Shown: positions 48,823 through 57,515, counted from the first letter of the stretch. The stretch: 64,000 bases of DNA from CAVVAL01 sp963742725 (GCA_963742725.1 CAVUMX010000003.1:1550001-1614000); one strand, 5' to 3'. Notes: a model not told the origin generated them from the letters alone. Numbers and translations: made by a program.

Positions 48823-50344
48823 CGTCAGACGGATCATGGGTACCGAGGTCGAGTACGGCATCTCCGTGCCCGGCCAGCCGGGCGCGAACCCGATGGTCAC
48901 CTCCTCCCAGATCGTCAACGCCTACGGGGCCCGTCCAGAGCTGACCCGCAACGGCCGTGCCCGCTGGGACTACGAAGAGGAATCGCCGCTGCGTGACGCG
49001 CGCGGCTTCACCTTCGGCGGCGCCCTCTACGACCCGGCCGAGGCGCTCGCGGACGAGGACCTGGGCCTCGCGAACGTCATCCTGACCAACGGCGCCCGCC
49101 TCTACGTGGACCACGCGCACCCGGAGTACTCGACGCCCGAGGTGACGAACCCGCGCGACATCGTCCTCTGGGACAAGGCGGGGGAGCGGGTCATGGCCGA
49201 GGCGGCGCGCCGCGCGGGTACCGTCCCCGGCGCCGCCCCGATCAACCTGTACAAGAACAACACCGACAACAAGGGCGCCTCCTACGGCGCGCACGAGAAC
49301 TACCTCATGCCGCGCGAGACGCCCTTCAACGACATCGTCACCCACCTGACGCCGTTCTTCGTGACACGCCAGGTGATGTGCGGCGCGGGCCGGGTCGGCG
49401 TCGGCCAGGACGGGTCCGGCACCGGTTTCCAGATCTCCCAGCGCGCCGACTTCTTCGAGGTCGAGGTCGGCCTGGAGACCACGCTCAAGCGTCCGATCAT
49501 CAACACCCGCGACGAACCGCACGCGGACGCGGAGAAGTACCGCCGGCTCCACGTCATCATCGGCGACGCGAACCTGTCCGAGATCGCCACGTACCTCAAG
49601 GTCGGCACGACGTCGCTGGTGCTGGCGATGATCGAGAACCGCTGGCTCACCCCCGACCTGATGCTGTCCGACCCGGTCGGCGACCTCCGCGCGGTGTCCC
49701 ACGACTCGGGGCTCCAGCACAAGGTGTCGCTGCGCGACGGCCGCCGCATGACCGCCGTCGAGCTGCAGGAGGTCTACTGCGAGCGCGCCGAGGCGTTCGT
49801 CGCCGACCGCCTCGGCAACGACGTCGACCCGGACACGCGCGACGTCCTGGACCGCTGGGCGTCAGTCCTCGACCGGCTGCGGCGCGACCCGATGCTGTGC
49901 GCCAACGAGCTGGACTGGGTCGCCAAGCTGCGGCTGATGGAGGGCTACCGCGAGCGCGACAACCTCGGCTGGGACTCGCCGCGGCTCCAGCTCGTGGACC
50001 TGCAGTACTCCGACGTCCGTCCGGAGAAGGGCCTCTACCACCGGCTCGTCGCGCGGGGCGCCATGCGGACGCTGGTCAGCGAGGACGAGATCACCGCCGC
50101 CATCACCCACCCGCCGACCGACACCCGCGCGTACTTCCGCGGCCGCTGCCTGGAGAAGTACACGCGGGAGGTCGTGGCCGCGAGCTGGGACTCCGTCATC
50201 TTCGACATCGGCCGGGAGTCCCTGGTGCGGGTGCCGATGCTCGAACCCGAACGGGGCACGAAGCAGCACGTCGGCGCGCTGCTGGACCGCAGCGACACGG
50301 CGACGGCCCTGATCGACGCCATCACCGGCCGCCGCCCCTCCTAG
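48818..50344 (+). CDS. dop: Deamidase/depupylase of Pup
   Basis: 508 residues from the ATG at 48818 (MSVRRIMGTEVEYGIS), preceded by GCGAGGA; an ATG 30 bases earlier in frame adds unconserved residues. The glutamine-synthetase-like ATP-binding motif GTEVEYG and the conserved NGARLYVDHAHPEYSTPE with putative catalytic Asp98 are present, as are NLYKNNTDNKGASYG and INTRDEPHADAEK. Dop removes Pup from substrates and deamidates Pup ending in Gln. Here Pup already ends in Glu, so depupylation is its likely main job. Usual neighbours are arc and pup; pup is displaced by three inserted genes. Confidence 0.96.
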   Translation: MSVRRIMGTEVEYGISVPGQPGANPMVTSSQIVNAYGARPELTRNGRARWDYEEESPLRDARGFTFGGALYDPAEALADEDLGLANVILTNGARLYVDHAHPEYSTPEVTNPRDIVLWDKAGERVMAEAARRAGTVPGAAPINLYKNNTDNKGASYGAHENYLMPRETPFNDIVTHLTPFFVTRQVMCGAGRVGVGQDGSGTGFQISQRADFFEVEVGLETTLKRPIINTRDEPHADAEKYRRLHVIIGDANLSEIATYLKVGTTSLVLAMIENRWLTPDLMLSDPVGDLRAVSHDSGLQHKVSLRDGRRMTAVELQEVYCERAEAFVADRLGNDVDPDTRDVLDRWASVLDRLRRDPMLCANELDWVAKLRLMEGYRERDNLGWDSPRLQLVDLQYSDVRPEKGLYHRLVARGAMRTLVSEDEITAAITHPPTDTRAYFRGRCLEKYTREVVAASWDSVIFDIGRESLVRVPMLEPERGTKQHVGALLDRSDTATALIDAITGRRPS

Positions 50345-50351
50345 CAGGTAG

Positions 50352-51233
50352 TCAGCGGAGTTCCTGCAGGCAGAGGAAGCGGGTCGGGACCAGCCCGTAC
50401 GCGTCCTCGACCCAATCGGTCACGCCGGTGATCGACTCGCACGAGCGCTTATCGGCCTTGCGCGCGATCAGCTTCGCGCCGGCCGCCTCATCGGTGCACG
50501 GGACGGAGTCGAACGATTCGATGGAGTCGAGGTCGCCCAGGCACTCGCCCGGTCCGGCGCTCTCCGGCCCGTCGACCAGACAGAGCACCTTCCAGCTGTC
50601 CAGACGCAGGATTTCGCTGTACCGCACCGCCGGCGCCGCGCATTCGGTCGGCGTGTCGACACGAGCGGTGACCTTCTCGTACACGAACGGGTCAGCACAG
50701 GGTGTCTCCCTGTAGAAGTCGGGATCACCGTCGACGCTGCCCAGGCAGTCCCCAGCCACGATGACGCCGCCGCCCTTGCCCGGCGACCCGCGGTGCTCCG
50801 CGGCGGTCGCGTCGACGCACGCGATCCAGCCTGCGTCCACCAGCATGACGGCGCTGGTCTCTGGGCAGCTCTGCGCGTGCTCCGGCGGCCCCTCGAACAC
50901 TCTGGTAACCACGAGATCGTCGCTCAGGGAACAGTCGACGTAGCGGTAGCCATGGCGACTGCCGAGAGCGCGACTGTCTGAACCACCGGAGACGCAGTGT
51001 CCGGGTTCGAGCTGCGCCACGAGCAACGGCGTCTTCTCCGCCTTCTCGCCGACGAACCACCAGTAGGTCCCGCCACAGACCGACACGAGGAATCCCAGGG
51101 CCACGAGTACGACCACCGCTTCGCGCAGGGCGGAGCGGGACTTCTTCGCCGGCGGTGGAGGTACGGGCGCCGGAATCAGAACCGTCCTGCGATGCGGGGA
51201 TTCCTCGCCCGGGGGCGGACTGGTGCTGGTCAC
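50352..51233 (-). CDS. LppU/SCO3897-like membrane-anchored Cys-rich protein, copy 1
   Basis: 293 residues from a GTG at 51233. A Pro/Ser-rich cytoplasmic N-terminus (about 1-37), one membrane helix (about 38-60) and an external part made of three modules of about 65 residues. Each module has four cysteines: Cys80, 101, 123, 139; Cys163, 179, 198, 218; Cys231, 246, 265, 288. Modules open with GHC, GDCLG or GECLG. The regular spacing suggests disulfides within modules. Family relatives of LppU are of unknown function. It is oriented against dop and pup. Related copies follow at 51340 and 52429. Confidence 0.85.
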   Translation of the reverse strand: MTSTSPPPGEESPHRRTVLIPAPVPPPPAKKSRSALREAVVVLVALGFLVSVCGGTYWWFVGEKAEKTPLLVAQLEPGHCVSGGSDSRALGSRHGYRYVDCSLSDDLVVTRVFEGPPEHAQSCPETSAVMLVDAGWIACVDATAAEHRGSPGKGGGVIVAGDCLGSVDGDPDFYRETPCADPFVYEKVTARVDTPTECAAPAVRYSEILRLDSWKVLCLVDGPESAGPGECLGDLDSIESFDSVPCTDEAAGAKLIARKADKRSCESITGVTDWVEDAYGLVPTRFLCLQELR

Positions 51234-51339
51234 GGGCGATCTCCGGCGGAGGGGTACGGAGGGTCACCATAGCTGCAGCGCAGTCTGGGCGACATGCTCC
51301 CGGTCATCGCCGGGAACATGTCGCCCCAATGAAACAGGC

Positions 51340-52359
51340 TCAGAGTTCCTTGACGCAGACGAACTTCGTGGGCGGCAGGCCGGCCGTGTCCTCCAGCCAG
51401 TGGGTCAGGCCCGGCACCGACTCGCACGCGTCCTTGCTGGGCTTGCGGGCGAGCACCTTGGCGCCGGCCTTCGGGTCGCCGCACGGCACCGCGTCGAACG
51501 AGGTGACCGCCTCGATCGGGCCCAGGCACTCTCCGGGCCCCGCGCTGCCCGGCCCGTCGGCGAGGCACACGATCTTCTGGGTGGTCGACGGCAGGTCGAG
51601 GTAGCGCACCGCCGGCGCCTTGCACTCGGCCGTCGCGTTCACCCGGGCGGTGACCTTCTCGAACACCTTCGGGTCGGCGCAGGCCACCTCGACGTACTGT
51701 GCCGCCGCGCCGGGGCCGTCGGAGCCCAGGCAGTCGCCGGCCACGATGACGCCGCCGCCCTTGCCGGGTTGGCCGGCCTTCTCCGACGTGGTGCTCTTCG
51801 CGCAGGCGATCGTGCCGGCCTCCTCCAGCAGGAGGTCGGTGTCGGCCGGGCAGTCCTGGCTCTGGCTGGTCGTACCGGTGAAGACCTTCGTGATCGTGCC
51901 GATCTTCTTCGAGCTGGAGCAGGACACGCCGTAGTAGCGGTCCGGGACGGCGTCCGCGCGGATGCAGTCGCCTTCCTCCATGTCGCCGATGCTCTGCGCG
52001 ATCTCCTCGGCCTTTTCCGAGGCCTTCTCCGCACCGGTCCTCAGCGCGAGGAAGCCGAGGGTGCCGCCGATGCCGCACAGCGCCAGCACGCTCACCACGA
52101 TGATCCCGATGATCAGCCCCGCCCGGCTCTTCTTTCCGGCCGGCGGCGCGGGCTGGCCGGGCGGAGGCGGCGGCGTCCACCCGGGCGGCGGCTGGCTGTA
52201 CCCCGGTGCCGACGGCTGGCCGTACGCGGGAGCCGCAGGTGGCTGACCGTGCGCCGGAGCGGCAGGCGGCGGGCCGTAGCCGGGAGCGGGCGGCGGGGTG
52301 TAGCCGGGCGGCGTGTTGCCCGGTTGGTTGGAATCGGGCGTGGGCGGCAGGTTCGTCAT
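51340..52359 (-). CDS. LppU/SCO3897-like membrane-anchored Cys-rich protein, copy 2
   Basis: 339 residues from an ATG at 52359 (GGAG upstream). A long Pro/Gly/Tyr/Ala-rich repeat region (about 1-75, with APGYGPPPAAPAHGQPP-like units) precedes one membrane helix (about 82-106). Then come three four-cysteine modules: Cys132, 147, 170, 186; Cys210, 227, 246, 265; Cys278, 293, 312, 335. The order and spacing match copies 1 and 3. The proline-rich N-terminus is like those of cytoplasmic/cell-division-associated membrane proteins. Paralogue function unknown; likely exposed outside the membrane. Confidence 0.87.
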   Translation of the reverse strand: MTNLPPTPDSNQPGNTPPGYTPPPAPGYGPPPAAPAHGQPPAAPAYGQPSAPGYSQPPPGWTPPPPPGQPAPPAGKKSRAGLIIGIIVVSVLALCGIGGTLGFLALRTGAEKASEKAEEIAQSIGDMEEGDCIRADAVPDRYYGVSCSSSKKIGTITKVFTGTTSQSQDCPADTDLLLEEAGTIACAKSTTSEKAGQPGKGGGVIVAGDCLGSDGPGAAAQYVEVACADPKVFEKVTARVNATAECKAPAVRYLDLPSTTQKIVCLADGPGSAGPGECLGPIEAVTSFDAVPCGDPKAGAKVLARKPSKDACESVPGLTHWLEDTAGLPPTKFVCVKEL

Positions 52360-52428
52360 CGTCACTCCGTCGGTCGGACGCGGACGCGTCCAAGGCGGAG
52401 CTAACGTAGCTGACCTGCGCAACAGGAA

Positions 52429-53313
52429 TTAACGCAACGTACGCAGACACACCACCCGACTTGCCGGGAGGCCGCTCGGATCCTCCACATAGTGGGTCTG
52501 TCCGGGCACCGCCTGGCACGCGGCCGGGCTGGCCACCCGCTTCAGGACGGTCGCCCGTGCCGCCGGATCGCCGCACGGGATCGCCGCGAACGTCACCGGC
52601 GGGCGCCGCGGGTCGCCGATGCACTCGCCGTCACCCGCCATGCCCATCCCGTCGCCGAGGCACAGGATCCGGGCCGCCCCGTTCTCCAGCGTCGCGAACC
52701 GGACGGCCGGGTCGCGGCACTCCGCCACGGTCGCCACCCGCGCGACGACCGTCTCGAACTCGCCGGGGGCACCGCACGCCACCTCGCTCACGCCGGTGGC
52801 CGCGTCGGCGGCCACGCAGTCCCCGGCCCGGTACACGCCGCCGCCGTTGCCCGGGTCGCCCAGGTGCTCGCCGGACGACCGCCGCAGGCAGATGACCTGG
52901 CCGGGCTGGGTCGCGAAGAAGTCGGTGGGCTCGGTGCACGCCTCGGTCGCCGTCGGGGGCCCGTCGACGATGGCGATGACCGCGCCGCGTACGCGGTGGT
53001 CCTGGCACGACACCCGGACGAACAGGTCGGTCGTCCCGGGCCGTGGCCGGACGCAGTCGCCGACGGCGAGCGGCGCTTCGGCGTGGCGGTTGTCGGCGTT
53101 GGCCGTCGACGACCGGTCCCGGCCGGGCAGGACGCCCAGTGCCGTGGCGAGGACGCCGGCGAGGATCACCTGCGGCACGATGACCGCGAGGACGATCAGC
53201 AACGTCGACCTGCGACGTGCCCGCCGGCTGCGAGGTGGGGCGGCGTGACGGTGAGGACGGCGCCGCTCGGACGCCCCGCCACGGGCCGCGGACGGCAGCG
53301 GTGGCTCAGTCAA
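52429..53313 (-). CDS. LppU/SCO3897-like membrane-anchored Cys-rich protein, copy 3
   Basis: 294 residues from a TTG at 53313, chosen because AGGAG lies eight bases upstream. A basic N-terminus (RRPHRHAAPPRSRRARRRS), a membrane helix (about 37-63), and three four-cysteine modules: Cys87, 103, 126, 142; Cys166, 180, 199, 218; Cys231, 247, 266, 289. It is the most divergent of the three and has a short polar linker before module 1. It is first in the leftward tandem and faces away from pup, sharing with it the 53314-53485 promoter interval. Confidence 0.85.
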   Translation of the reverse strand: MTEPPLPSAARGGASERRRPHRHAAPPRSRRARRRSTLLIVLAVIVPQVILAGVLATALGVLPGRDRSSTANADNRHAEAPLAVGDCVRPRPGTTDLFVRVSCQDHRVRGAVIAIVDGPPTATEACTEPTDFFATQPGQVICLRRSSGEHLGDPGNGGGVYRAGDCVAADAATGVSEVACGAPGEFETVVARVATVAECRDPAVRFATLENGAARILCLGDGMGMAGDGECIGDPRRPPVTFAAIPCGDPAARATVLKRVASPAACQAVPGQTHYVEDPSGLPASRVVCLRTLR

Positions 53314-53485
53314 CCTGGTAGCTCCTGATAGTGGACTTGCGCGCTCTCGGTCTGCCCCCCGGCCGCCGATGAAGGCGTTCTGTTACCCAACGATCACACC
53401 CCGCAGTGGTAACGGGACGGTCATATGCGGGCGGATTGTCGTACCGGCGAGGTACCGTCGAGTACAACCGGACAAGGGGAGTGCC

Positions 53486-53701
53486 ATGACCACACGAGAC
53501 ACTGGCGGCCAGGCGCAGACCGGCCGTAATCGCGAAGAGACCGACGAGGCTCCTCCCGCCACCGAAGCCAACCCCGAGGTAGCCGAGCGCCAGGAGAAGC
53601 TGACCGAGGACGTCGACGCGATGCTCGACGAGATCGACTCGGTCCTGGAGGAGAACGCCGAAGAGTTCGTCCGTGGATATGTCCAAAAAGGTGGCGAGTG
53701 A
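53486..53701 (+). CDS. pup: Prokaryotic ubiquitin-like protein Pup
   Basis: 71 residues from the ATG at 53486 with GACAAGGGGAG upstream. Polar, disordered N-terminus (TTRDTGGQAQTGRNREE), helical centre that binds ARC (about 30-62), and the C-terminal YVQKGGE. It ends in Glu, so no deamidation is needed before PafA joins its side-chain carboxylate to substrate lysines. It is separated from dop by the Cys-rich triplet and from prcB by 189 bases containing a strong hairpin. Confidence 0.97.
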   Translation: MTTRDTGGQAQTGRNREETDEAPPATEANPEVAERQEKLTEDVDAMLDEIDSVLEENAEEFVRGYVQKGGE

Positions 53702-53734
53702 GACATTTGTCGCACTCAGCCCGTAACTAGCTGA

Positions 53735-53770
53735 ATCGCTGCCCTGAGCCGCCGCGCTCGGGGCAGCGAT
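53735..53770 (+). terminator. Hairpin between pup and prcB (possible attenuator)
   Basis: ATCGCTGCCCTGAG (53735-53748) pairs with CTCGGGGCAGCGAT (53757-53770) over 14 bases with one G-T pair; the loop is CCGCCGCG. No T-run follows. Its position between pup and prcB suggests partial termination that would make more Pup mRNA than proteasome mRNA, or a transcript-processing site. Confidence 0.7.
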
Positions 53771-53890
53771 CCGTCTCGGCGGCGGCGCGGCGGTGACCCG
53801 ACCCGGTCGGCGGCCGTGCCGTCCCCGGTAAGGTTCAACAAGAGTTCTTGCCTGCTCCGGCGGGCGATCGTCAACTGGAGAGGGAACCAC

Positions 53891-54730
53891 GTGGCAGCGG
53901 GTCTTGGTCAGTCCGGGCGTCTACCGCACGAGTTCACCACTCCGGGTAGCTCCTCGTTCATGGATTTCCTCGCCGCCACGGCGCCGGATCTGCTGCCCGG
54001 GCGCCGCGCGCTCCCGCCGGGTAGCGCCGCCGACCTGGCCCCGCACGGCACGACGATCGTCGCCGCCACGTTCGACGGCGGCGTGGTCATGGCCGGCGAC
54101 CGGCGCGGCACCCAGGGCAACATGATCGCCAGCCGCGACATGCAGAAGGTCTTCCCGGCCGACGCGTACTCCTGCGTCGGCATCGCGGGCACGGCCGGCA
54201 TCGCGATCGAGCTGGTCCGCCTGTTCGTCGTCGAACTGGAGCACTACGAGAAGATCGAGGGCACGACGCTGAGCCTGGACGGCAAGTCCAACCGGCTCGC
54301 GTCGATGATCCGCGGCAACCTCGGCGCCGCCATGCAGGGCCTCGCCGTGGTCCCGCTGTTCGCCGGCTACGACCTCGACGCCGCCGACCCGTCCGCGGCC
54401 GGCCGCATCGTCAGCTACGACGTCACCGGCGGCCGGTACGAGGAGAAGCAGTTCCACTCCGTCGGGTCCGGCTCGATCTTCGCCAAGTCCGCGATCAAGA
54501 AGCGCTACCGGCCCGGCTCCGACGCCGACGAGACCGTCCGCCTCCTCATCGAGGCCCTCTACGACGCCGCCGACGAGGACTCCGCCACCGGCGGCCCCGA
54601 CCTCGCGCGCAACATCTACCCGATCGTGATGGTCGTCGACGCCGACGGACTGCGGCAGCTCACCGACGCCGAGGTCAGCGAGGTCGTCGCCACCGTCGTC
54701 GAGGCACGGATGACCAACCCGGGCGGCTGA
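53891..54730 (+). CDS. prcB: Proteasome subunit beta
   Basis: 279 residues from the GTG at 53891 (GGAGAGGGAACC upstream). A propeptide of 53 residues ends in PHG, and autocleavage exposes Thr54 of TTIVAATFDGGVVMAGDRR as the N-terminal nucleophile. Conserved Asp and Lys of the active site lie in the following beta sheet (GDRR, MQKVF). It assembles with PrcA into the 20S core that degrades pupylated proteins delivered by ARC. prcA follows after 50 bases. Active-site assignment by family pattern is firm. Confidence 0.97.
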   Translation: MAAGLGQSGRLPHEFTTPGSSSFMDFLAATAPDLLPGRRALPPGSAADLAPHGTTIVAATFDGGVVMAGDRRGTQGNMIASRDMQKVFPADAYSCVGIAGTAGIAIELVRLFVVELEHYEKIEGTTLSLDGKSNRLASMIRGNLGAAMQGLAVVPLFAGYDLDAADPSAAGRIVSYDVTGGRYEEKQFHSVGSGSIFAKSAIKKRYRPGSDADETVRLLIEALYDAADEDSATGGPDLARNIYPIVMVVDADGLRQLTDAEVSEVVATVVEARMTNPGG

Positions 54731-54780
54731 GCACGCGCCCCACCCCGCCCACCCCACCGACCGAGGAGACGACGAGCACC

Positions 54781-55515
54781 GTGGCCATGCAGTTCTACGC
54801 CTCACCCGAGCAGATCATGCGCGACCGCTCGGAGTACGCGCGCAAGGGCATCGCGCGCGGCCGCAGCGTGGTCGTCTTCACCTACGAGGGCGGCGTCCTG
54901 CTCGTCGCCGAGAACGCCTCCACGGCGCTGCACAAGGTCAGCGAGATCTACGACCGGATCGCCTTCGCCGCGGTCGGCCGCTACAACGAGTTCGAGAACC
55001 TGCGGGTCGCCGGCGTGCGCCTGGCCGACACGCGCGGCTACTCCTACGACCGGCGCGACGTCACCGGCCGCGGCCTCGCCAACGCCTACGCGCAGACCCT
55101 CGGCTCGATCTTCACCGACCAGACCAAGCCGTTCGAGGTCGAGATCTGCGTCGCGCAGGTCGGCGAGACGCCCGAGCAGGACGAGCTGTACCGGCTCACC
55201 TACGACGGCTCGGTCGGCGACGAACCGGGCTACGTCGCGATGGGCGGCCAGTCCGAGGCCATCGCCACGGTGCTGCGCAAGGGCCACCGCACCGACCTGG
55301 TGCTCGCCGACGCGCTCCAGCTCGCGATCTCGGCGCTCGGCAGCGTCGGCGGCGAGAACGGCAAGCCTCGCGCGCTGAGCGCGGCCCAGCTGGAGGTCGC
55401 CGTCCTGGAGCGCCGCCGTCCGGGGCGGGCGTTCCGCCGCATCGTCGGCGCGGCGCTGGAGCGGCTCGTCGCCGAGTCGACGCCGGCCGCGCCGGAGTCC
55501 ACCGACGGCGCGTGA
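54781..55515 (+). CDS. prcA: Proteasome subunit alpha
   Basis: 244 residues from the GTG at 54781; an ATG six bases later is also possible. The start MQFYASPEQIMRDRSEYARK, GIARGRSVVVFTYEGGV and the internal proteasome fold with VGRYNEFENLRVAGVRLADT are typical. No catalytic Thr, as expected for alpha subunits, which form the gated outer rings. The C-terminus is long and charged (STPAAPESTDGA). Its TGA overlaps the GTG of the next gene, an exonuclease-like protein, giving translational coupling. Confidence 0.97.
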   Translation: MAMQFYASPEQIMRDRSEYARKGIARGRSVVVFTYEGGVLLVAENASTALHKVSEIYDRIAFAAVGRYNEFENLRVAGVRLADTRGYSYDRRDVTGRGLANAYAQTLGSIFTDQTKPFEVEICVAQVGETPEQDELYRLTYDGSVGDEPGYVAMGGQSEAIATVLRKGHRTDLVLADALQLAISALGSVGGENGKPRALSAAQLEVAVLERRRPGRAFRRIVGAALERLVAESTPAAPESTDGA

Positions 55516-56096
55516 GCAACCGGCGCGACCTCTACATCTCCTGCGACATCGAGGCCGACGGCCCGATCCCCGGGCCGTACTCGATGTCGAGCCTCGGCGC
55601 GGCCGTCGCGGGCACGTTCGACGGCTCGGTGTTCACGGCCGCCGACCCCGACGAGCAGACGTTCTACCGCGAGCTGCGCCCGATCTCGCCGGACTTCGTC
55701 CCCGCGGCGGCGGCCGTCGCCGGGCTCGACCGGGAACGGCTGGAGCGCGAGGGCGCCGATCCGGCGGCCGCCATGGCCGACTTCGCCCGCTGGGTCGAGG
55801 ACGTCGCGGCGGGCGCGCGTCCGGTGTTCGTGGCGTACCCGCTCGGCTTCGACTGGATGTTCGTCTACTGGTACCTGATGCGCTTCGCTGGCCGCAGCCC
55901 GTTCGGCCACTCGTCGTGCCTGGACGTCAAGACGCTGTACGCCGTCAAGGCCGGGGTGCCGATCACCGGCACCGGCAAGCGGTCCATGCCCCGCCACCTG
56001 CACTCTCGTCGCCGGCACACGCACAACGCGCTCGACGACGCCGCCGAGCAGGCCGACCTGTTCGCCAATCTCATGCGCTGGGACGGCACGGCCTAA
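55512..56096 (+). CDS. DEDDh-type 3'-5' exonuclease-like protein
   Basis: 194 residues from a GTG overlapping the prcA stop (GTGA). Exonuclease motifs: Exo I CDIEADG (Asp12, Glu14), Exo II YPLGFDWMFVYWYL, and Exo III HTHNALDDAAEQADL with the His/Asp pair. This is the DnaQ/RNase T fold. It could trim RNA or DNA 3' ends. Coupling to prcA and closeness to pafA tie its expression to the proteasome genes. A role in the DNA-damage response is possible, but inferred from position only. Confidence 0.85.
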   Translation: MSNRRDLYISCDIEADGPIPGPYSMSSLGAAVAGTFDGSVFTAADPDEQTFYRELRPISPDFVPAAAAVAGLDRERLEREGADPAAAMADFARWVEDVAAGARPVFVAYPLGFDWMFVYWYLMRFAGRSPFGHSSCLDVKTLYAVKAGVPITGTGKRSMPRHLHSRRRHTHNALDDAAEQADLFANLMRWDGTA

Positions 56097-56143
56097 GGCC
56101 GGGATGCCCGTCGAACCGGGCCGCAGGCGGCTAGGGTCTATAC

Positions 56144-57502
56144 ATGGAGCGGCGGATCTTCGGTCTCGAGACCGAATACGGTGTCACGTGCACGTTCCGG
56201 GGCCAACGACGGCTGTCCCCGGACGAGGTGGCGCGCTACCTTTTCCGCCGCGTCGTGTCGTGGGGGCGATCCAGCAACGTGTTCCTGCGCAACGGCGCCC
56301 GGCTCTACCTCGACGTGGGTTCCCACCCGGAGTACGCGACGCCGGAGTGCGATTCGGTCGACGACCTCGTCGTCCACGACCGGGCGGGCGAGCGGATCCT
56401 GGAGGGTCTGCTCGTCGACGCGGAGCGGCGGCTCCGTGACGAGGGCATCGCCGGCGACATCTACCTGTTCAAGAACAACACCGACTCGGCCGGCAACTCC
56501 TACGGCTGCCACGAGAACTACCTGGTCAGCCGGCACGGCGAGTTCGCGCGGCTGGCGGATGTCCTCATCCCGTTCCTGGTGACGCGCCAGCTGATCTGCG
56601 GCGCCGGCAAGGTGCTGCAGACCCCGCGCGGCGCCGTGTACTGCCTGTCCCAGCGTGCCGAGCACATCTGGGAGGGCGTGTCGTCGGCGACGACGCGGTC
56701 GCGTCCGATCATCAACACCCGCGACGAGCCGCACGCCGACGCGGAGCGGTTCCGGCGCCTGCACGTGATCGTCGGCGACTCGAACATGAGCGAGGTGACC
56801 ACCCTGCTCAAGGTCGGCACCGCCGACCTGGTCCTGCGCATGATCGAAGCCGGCGTGATCCTGCGGGACATGACGCTGGAGAACCCGATCCGGGCGATCC
56901 GCGAGGTGTCGCACGACGTCAGCGGGTCCCGCAAGATCCGCCTCGCAACCGGCCGGGAGATCTCGGCGCTGGAGATCCAGCAGGAGTACCAGAGCAAGGC
57001 CAGCGAGTTCGTCGACCGGCACGGCGGCGGCGCCGTCGCCCAGCGGGTCGTCGACCTGTGGGGCCGCGTCCTGAAGGCCGTCGACACCGACGACCTGACG
57101 AGCGTCGAGCGCGAGATCGACTGGGTCGCCAAGCTCCGCCTCATCGAGCGGTACCGGCAGCGCCACAACCTGCCGCTGTCGCACCCGCGGGTCGCCCAGC
57201 TCGACCTCGCCTACCACGACATCCGGCGCGGCCGGGGCCTGTTCTCCCTCATGGAGAAGCGGGGCACCGTGGACCGCATCAGCCGCGACCTCGACGTCTT
57301 CTCGGCCAAGTCGATCCCGCCGCAGACCACGCGGGCCCGGCTGCGCGGCGAGTTCATCCGCCGCGCCCAGGAGCGCCGCCGCGACTTCACCGTCGACTGG
57401 GTCCACCTCAAGCTCAACGACCAGGCGCAACGCACTGTCCTGTGCAAGGACCCGTTCCGCTCCGTCGACGAGCGCGTGGATCGCCTGATCGCCAGCATGT
57501 AA
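56144..57502 (+). CDS. pafA: Pup--protein ligase
   Basis: 452 residues. MERRIFGLETEYGV at the start is the ATP-binding motif of the PafA/Dop family (glutamine-synthetase-like). NGARLYLDVGSHPEYATPEC has the putative catalytic Asp57. NTRDEPHADAERF and LYKNN-like FKNNTDSAGNSYG are conserved. It uses ATP to form gamma-glutamyl phosphate on Pup and transfers it to substrate lysines. It lies 47 bases after the exonuclease. The pup, prcB, prcA, exo and pafA genes are in one direction and likely form one unit. Confidence 0.97.
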   Translation: MERRIFGLETEYGVTCTFRGQRRLSPDEVARYLFRRVVSWGRSSNVFLRNGARLYLDVGSHPEYATPECDSVDDLVVHDRAGERILEGLLVDAERRLRDEGIAGDIYLFKNNTDSAGNSYGCHENYLVSRHGEFARLADVLIPFLVTRQLICGAGKVLQTPRGAVYCLSQRAEHIWEGVSSATTRSRPIINTRDEPHADAERFRRLHVIVGDSNMSEVTTLLKVGTADLVLRMIEAGVILRDMTLENPIRAIREVSHDVSGSRKIRLATGREISALEIQQEYQSKASEFVDRHGGGAVAQRVVDLWGRVLKAVDTDDLTSVEREIDWVAKLRLIERYRQRHNLPLSHPRVAQLDLAYHDIRRGRGLFSLMEKRGTVDRISRDLDVFSAKSIPPQTTRARLRGEFIRRAQERRRDFTVDWVHLKLNDQAQRTVLCKDPFRSVDERVDRLIASM

Positions 57503-57515
57503 GAAGGTGGTTCCG

